Source: Leucogyrophana mollusca | Taxonomy: Eukaryota > Basidiomycota > Agaricomycetes > Boletales | Assembly: GCA_021014945.1 (NCBI GenBank) | Contig: MU266822.1 | Coordinates: 1 to 12,171 of the forward strand | Length of the DNA stretch: 12,171 nt | Reading direction: 5' to 3' | Part shown: piece by piece, positions 8,530-12,171 of the stretch | How the letters are laid out: each line of letters begins with the position of its first letter | Numbering within the stretch: the first letter of the stretch is position 1 | Position numbers and translations under genes: made by a program | The notes under the pieces: model-generated | What the model saw: the letters and a program-made list of their open reading frames with translations, nothing else | Databases searched by the model: none | What the model was told of the DNA's origin: nothing

Positions 8530-11425
8530 ATGTTGGGAGGCCGTCCGCAAGCTAAGAGAAGGCGCAAGGATCCAAAATTCGAGGCTTTTGAAAAGCCGGA
8601 CAACGTTGATGGGCAAGGCGACTCTCTTGCTCTCCAGGTCATCGAGCATATCCAGAACACGACATGGCTCGTTTCCTCGAGGGGTGAAGTTCGCACCAAG
8701 AATCAATTTATTGCTATCACGGTCCCAGACGCCGAGACAATGGTGGAGGGTGTAAGTACTAACCCATACAACAATTATAGCAACTACAACTCTGGCCCTG
8801 CTTGGCAAGATGACAACATCTCCCACTTCACGCAGGGCTGTTTGGTACCTGACGAAGATATGAGTGTCGAATTATTGACTCTGGATTCGTTGAAGAGAAA
8901 GCAATACACAAGTGTGAGTACTTCTGTCCACTTCAATTGCGTTTTTATTGACTCAAGTCTGACTTTCAGGATAAACCACTACTCCAATGGTTGTATCAAC
9001 GCGACATATACCTGGACAAGTTAATACACCTCGAGGGAAGGGGCTCTCACGCTCATGGCTCACCATGAGCTCATGTCAGGAGGCACCAGCCCTTTACCGA
9101 TGCGAAGACTGTTTTGGACCAAGCTTGTGGTGCCAAAGCTGCGTGGTGTCGAATCACGCTCGCAACCCTCTGCACCGCATAAAAGTAGGTTGTCTGAGAA
9201 TCGACAAGGGGCACTAATTCACATTTGAAATAGGAATGGAACGGGAAGTTCTTTGACAGGATAACCCTGAAGGGTCTCGGCCTTCACGTTCAGCTTGGCC
9301 ACGAAGTCAGCGACCGCTGTATCAGGCCTGAACTATCTTCAAACGACAATTTTGTAATCGTCGATTGCCATGGGATCCACGAGGTCGCATTGAACTACTG
9401 TGCTTGCGAAACCGGAGAAACCAAGACAACGCAACTCCTATGGGCTTGGTGGTTGCCATCCACTGTGAGCGACCCGCAGTCGGCTGCAACGTTTGCTGTG
9501 CTAGAACAATATCACCTGCTTTCCTTTGAGTCCAAAGTCTCAGCCTACGGATTCTACCACAGTCTGGTTCGTCAATCCGACAATACGGGAGCCACCCCAA
9601 TCAGGGTATGTATCTAATGATCATTCAGTGATGCAAAATAACCTGACTAATGCCCGTCAAGGACCGTTATCAAGCCTTCATGCGGATGGTGCGAGAATGG
9701 CAACATCTGAGAATGCTCAAACGTGCAGGCCGCGGGCATGACCCTGAGGGATTAGCGGCGATGCAACCTGGGCAATGTGCCGTTCTTTGTCCGGCATGCC
9801 CCCACAACCCGGCAAGAACCTCCCAGACGACTGGGATCGAGTGCCCGCCAAAAAAAAGTAGGTTTGACTTCCCTTGCTCATGGTATCCATGACACTGACA
9901 TTTGTAGGTGGCTCTATGTGCTCTTCATTGCGATTGATGCCAACTTTTGACTGAAACAATACCAAGTGTCAAGTGACAAAGCAGACCCCAGTTTGGGGCG
10001 CGGATGGCAGTTTTTCATTGAGGATCAGCAGTTCAAGGCCCATCTGGCGGAGCATGTGGATGAGCCCCAAGAGGTACGTCCAAGATTCTCACTAGATTAA
10101 TATTGTATCTGATTACATAGAGCGCAGAAAAGTACATGCTCTAGCCACAACGCCGTCAATGATGTGGACACCAAGTCAGCGAAAGGGCTTTCCGCAACTG
10201 GAGTCGGCGCCATCGACTGCGCGCGGCACAACATGAAGCTCCCAAATGGGGTAGGAGACCTCCAAAAGGGCGAGAAGTGAGTGAGCACTCTTGTCAAACA
10301 ATTGTTGGCGTGTACTGACAGTTCAACATGGATTATTTGGTCTTCTCGGCATTGAAAGGCACCCCGCTCAAACATTTGTTTATATCCTATGACATCGCGT
10401 GTCAGTGGCACAAAAAACTGTGGAACCGTATGCCCCGTCTTGCCGAGGACCTTCACTTCAATACCACCGACAAAGTCATCCAGTTTCTTGTGCCAAAATT
10501 CCATCTACCTGCCCACATCGACACCTGCCATACATCCTTCTCCTTCAATTTTATGAAAGGTGTTGGGCACACCAACAGAGAAGCGATTGAGAGGGGATGC
10601 GCAAACATTAATCCCGTGTCAAGCAGTACCAAAGCCATGGGCCCAGGATCGAGGCGCGACACGTTAGATGATCATTTCGCAGACTGGAATTGGAAGAAGG
10701 TGGTTAGTTTAGGTGCGTGCGCTATGATTTTCTGGTTGTACATGAGTCGTCTAAAGTCGCCATCGTTTGACAGGTCTGCTCCTCTCACGCAAAATGAAGG
10801 AGGCCGTGAGCGAGCACAAAGCCCATCGAGTCATCCTAGAACAGTTGGAGAGCACGCTGGCCACTGAAACACTTGCAGTGTATAAAGCTGAAATCGAAGA
10901 GTGGGAGAACGATCGTAACAATCCCAATCCGTTTGAGAGCAAGGTCAAAAGTAAGTTGTGCAAATCCCCCGATGATTCAACCGCTGACATGTTAGCATAA
11001 GGCTTACCGCAGGCAAAGGTCCGCCTCCAGCTAGCGCAAGACGAAGCAAAGGAGCTTGATTGGGGGAATGATGTATCACTTCACGCCAACAGGTCCCCCA
11101 GCATACTCATTGTGATGGGTTTGGATATCGAGGACCAGCAGTGAGTAACTATAGTAATGATGCGTTGCCAACCCTCACCGATCATTGTAGGAGGCACTTA
11201 GCGGACGACATCAAAGCGCTTGGGGTTCATGCAACAGACCAGCAGAAGACTATAGTCCAACAGCGCCAAAACGCGTTGACTCAGAATATTGATTCTTGGA
11301 CAAAGGTCCAGATGCTCTACATGCCCGTCGCTACTGTTCTGCGTGCTAAGGAGGCCGCCGCCGTCCCAGATACCCCCAACAATGCCAATAACAACCCGTT
11401 GTCACACACCAACAGTGTTTGGTAG
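8530..11425 (+). pseudogene. KDZ-type transposase with CxC2-like cysteine cluster, inactivated and C-terminally truncated
   Basis: Ten exons: 8530-8913, 8970-9184, 9234-9605, 9662-9857, 9908-10073, 10128-10276, 10322-10712, 10774-10950, 11002-11140, 11191-11425, with 45-61 nt GT-AG introns. The sum is about 808 codons. Landmarks: basic start MLGGRPQAKRRRKDPKFEAF; cysteine cluster YRCEDCFGPSLWCQSCVVSN (about residues 180-200); VIVDCHGIHE (about 243); NYCAC; SSHNAVNDVDTKSAKG; CARHNMKLPNGVGDLQKGEK; YDIACQWHKKLW (about 519); FHLPAHIDTC; GPGSRRDTLDDHFADWNWKK; a coiled-coil-like C-terminal part. These are typical of the Kyakuja-Dileera-Zisupton superfamily. Defects: TGA at 9948-9950 (family Arg), a one-base frame loss near 9045, another at the A8 run 9850-9857, a phase mismatch at the 10276/10322 junction, and loss of the usual C-terminal extension at the inverted repeat, where the frame ends SVW-stop. 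Probably inactive. Confidence 0.9.
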
Positions 11426-11692
11426 CGAGAACATGGATTATTGATGAACCTATCACTCCAAATACAGCTCAGGACGATCACCATTCATTAATTCCCTATC
11501 CAAACAATCCTCACTCGCTATATTCGTCTTATTACAGCATGCCGGCATTTATGATGTCAACAACTAAAACAAACACAATGCACTCGCGCGTCTCTTTCAT
11601 TTTCCCACATCCTGTCACCAGACGCTGTCCAATCATTCATCACACTAATTATATCTTGATGCCCACCGAACGCTTCTATGTCCGCCATCATT
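11395..11692 (+). repeat. Right arm of ~290-bp inverted repeat
   Basis: Inverted partner of 1-298. The inner edge, about 11395-11401, falls inside the last KDZ exon, so the final codons (LSHTNSVW) come from the repeat. The same codons appear in the left arm as VSRTKSVW at the end of the Plavaka-type frame. Its outer part contains the start codon (11678-11680) of the right-edge ORF. Because the left arm leaves the window at position 1, similarity beyond 11692 cannot be judged. Confidence 0.9.
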
Positions 11693-12171
11693 CCGCTCCA
11701 AAACGCTCATTCCATGTTCATCCGCGCGTTCCGTTACAAGGACGACCCAAAGTCTCCTTGGGTTGCAGCCACCACGTCCCGTCCTCTCCCTATCAAATTT
11801 GGGGACCATCTCATCGTCAGGGCTATTTCCTCAAGGCCCAGAAGCTGGTTTTTCGGTGTTGTCACTGGAGTTGCACATTTGGAGAAAGATTGGGCAATTT
11901 TAGAGTTGACACCTAGCAAAGCTGACTATGGACGATACGTGCCAAATACCCCATTCCTCCTTGCCATCCTCATGTCCTGGACTCGACTTCCCTCCCCCTA
12001 TCGCATTCAATACACGCTCCTTTCCATATCTGATCGCCTACCTCGGATCACTGCTCGTGTATACAGCAATAACGCTCCCATCTTATCATTCAACAAACGC
12101 TTCTACACTCCACCACCACAATGGATGATTGATTCCCATATCATTCCTGGAGTGCCACTGCAGTCACATGA
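11678..12171 (+). CDS. Unknown protein, 5' portion, open at window end
   Basis: ATG at 11678 opens a frame without stops to the window end (164 codons plus 2 bases): MSAIIPLQNAHSMFIRAFRY at the start, then KFGDHLIVRAISSRPRSWFF and GVVTGVAHLEKDWAILELT, and near the edge FYTPPPQWMIDSHIIPG. A second in-frame Met at 11714 is a possible alternative start. The composition is mixed hydrophobic/charged and the GDHLIVRAI...WFFGVVTGV stretch suggests beta-strands, but I recognise no family. No signal peptide or membrane segment is evident. Unlike every gene to its left it shows no disruption across nearly 500 bp, so it may be a functional host gene or an intact part of another element. Its first 15 bp and probable promoter lie in the inverted repeat. 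Confidence 0.6.
   Translation, partial: MSAIIPLQNAHSMFIRAFRYKDDPKSPWVAATTSRPLPIKFGDHLIVRAISSRPRSWFFGVVTGVAHLEKDWAILELTPSKADYGRYVPNTPFLLAILMSWTRLPSPYRIQYTLLSISDRLPRITARVYSNNAPILSFNKRFYTPPPQWMIDSHIIPGVPLQSH

Noticed and set aside
8752..8780. A 29-nt intron in the first KDZ exon (GTAAGT with ACTAAC and TATAG)
   Set aside because: The ends look like splice sites but 29 nt is too short compared with the other introns (45-74 nt); the frame stays open without splicing. A longer, in-phase 84-nt intron ending at 8835 remains possible.
11419..11916. 165-codon plus-strand open frame
   Set aside because: Its first half translates the inverted-repeat arm (matched by the minus frame at 45-326) and its second half is out of frame with the cleaner ORF from 11678, so it is a shadow.
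1..12171. A TET/JBP-type dioxygenase gene travelling with the KDZ element
   Set aside because: KDZ elements in basidiomycetes are known to associate with TET/JBP genes, so I looked on both strands for an HxD...H...R-type dioxygenase core; none was recognisable in any gap or frame.

Overview
The window looks like transposon-rich DNA from an agaricomycete (mushroom-forming basidiomycete) genome. The evidence is recognisable KDZ and Plavaka transposase motifs, interrupted by many canonical GT-AG introns of about 45-75 nt, with densely packed decayed genes on both strands. Family names are assigned from motif memory; no search was run. No rRNA, tRNA or CRISPR was seen.

Layout, left to right. (1) Positions 1-298 are the left arm of a roughly 290-bp inverted repeat; the other arm is 11395-11692, about 11 kb away, at about 90% identity. 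(2) 250-2604, minus strand: a Plavaka-type transposase pseudogene with at least six intron-like gaps, three in-frame stops and one frameshift, truncated at both ends. (3) 2605-3325: non-coding, with a palindrome pair, a GC-rich segment and a tandem repeat of about 39 bp. (4) 3326-6226, minus: a second multi-exon pseudogene encoding a transposon-neighbourhood hypothetical protein with a long low-complexity C-terminal half. (5) 6519-7566, minus: remnant of a small basic/helical protein gene. (6) 7567-8529: non-coding spacer with a cluster of TGAT-NN-ATCA palindromes. (7) 8530-11425, plus: a KDZ-type transposase pseudogene of ten exons, with a CxC2-like cysteine cluster, cut off at its C-terminus by the right inverted-repeat arm. 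(8) 11678 to the window end, plus: an uninterrupted, unrecognised 164-codon partial ORF whose start codon lies inside the right arm; the left arm carries the same start codon facing outward at 13-15.

The minus-strand transposon genes and the plus-strand KDZ gene diverge from the centre, and the two outermost genes are both broken at the inner edges of the inverted repeat. Two unrelated transposase families and two accessory-type genes therefore sit between inverted copies of what looks like the 5' end of another gene. The coding remnants carry many stops and frameshifts, so this is probably a decayed island and not an active element. The most unusual signals are the inverted-repeat junctions, the strong excess of the palindrome TGATNNATCA (nine perfect copies), and the intact unknown gene leaving the right edge.
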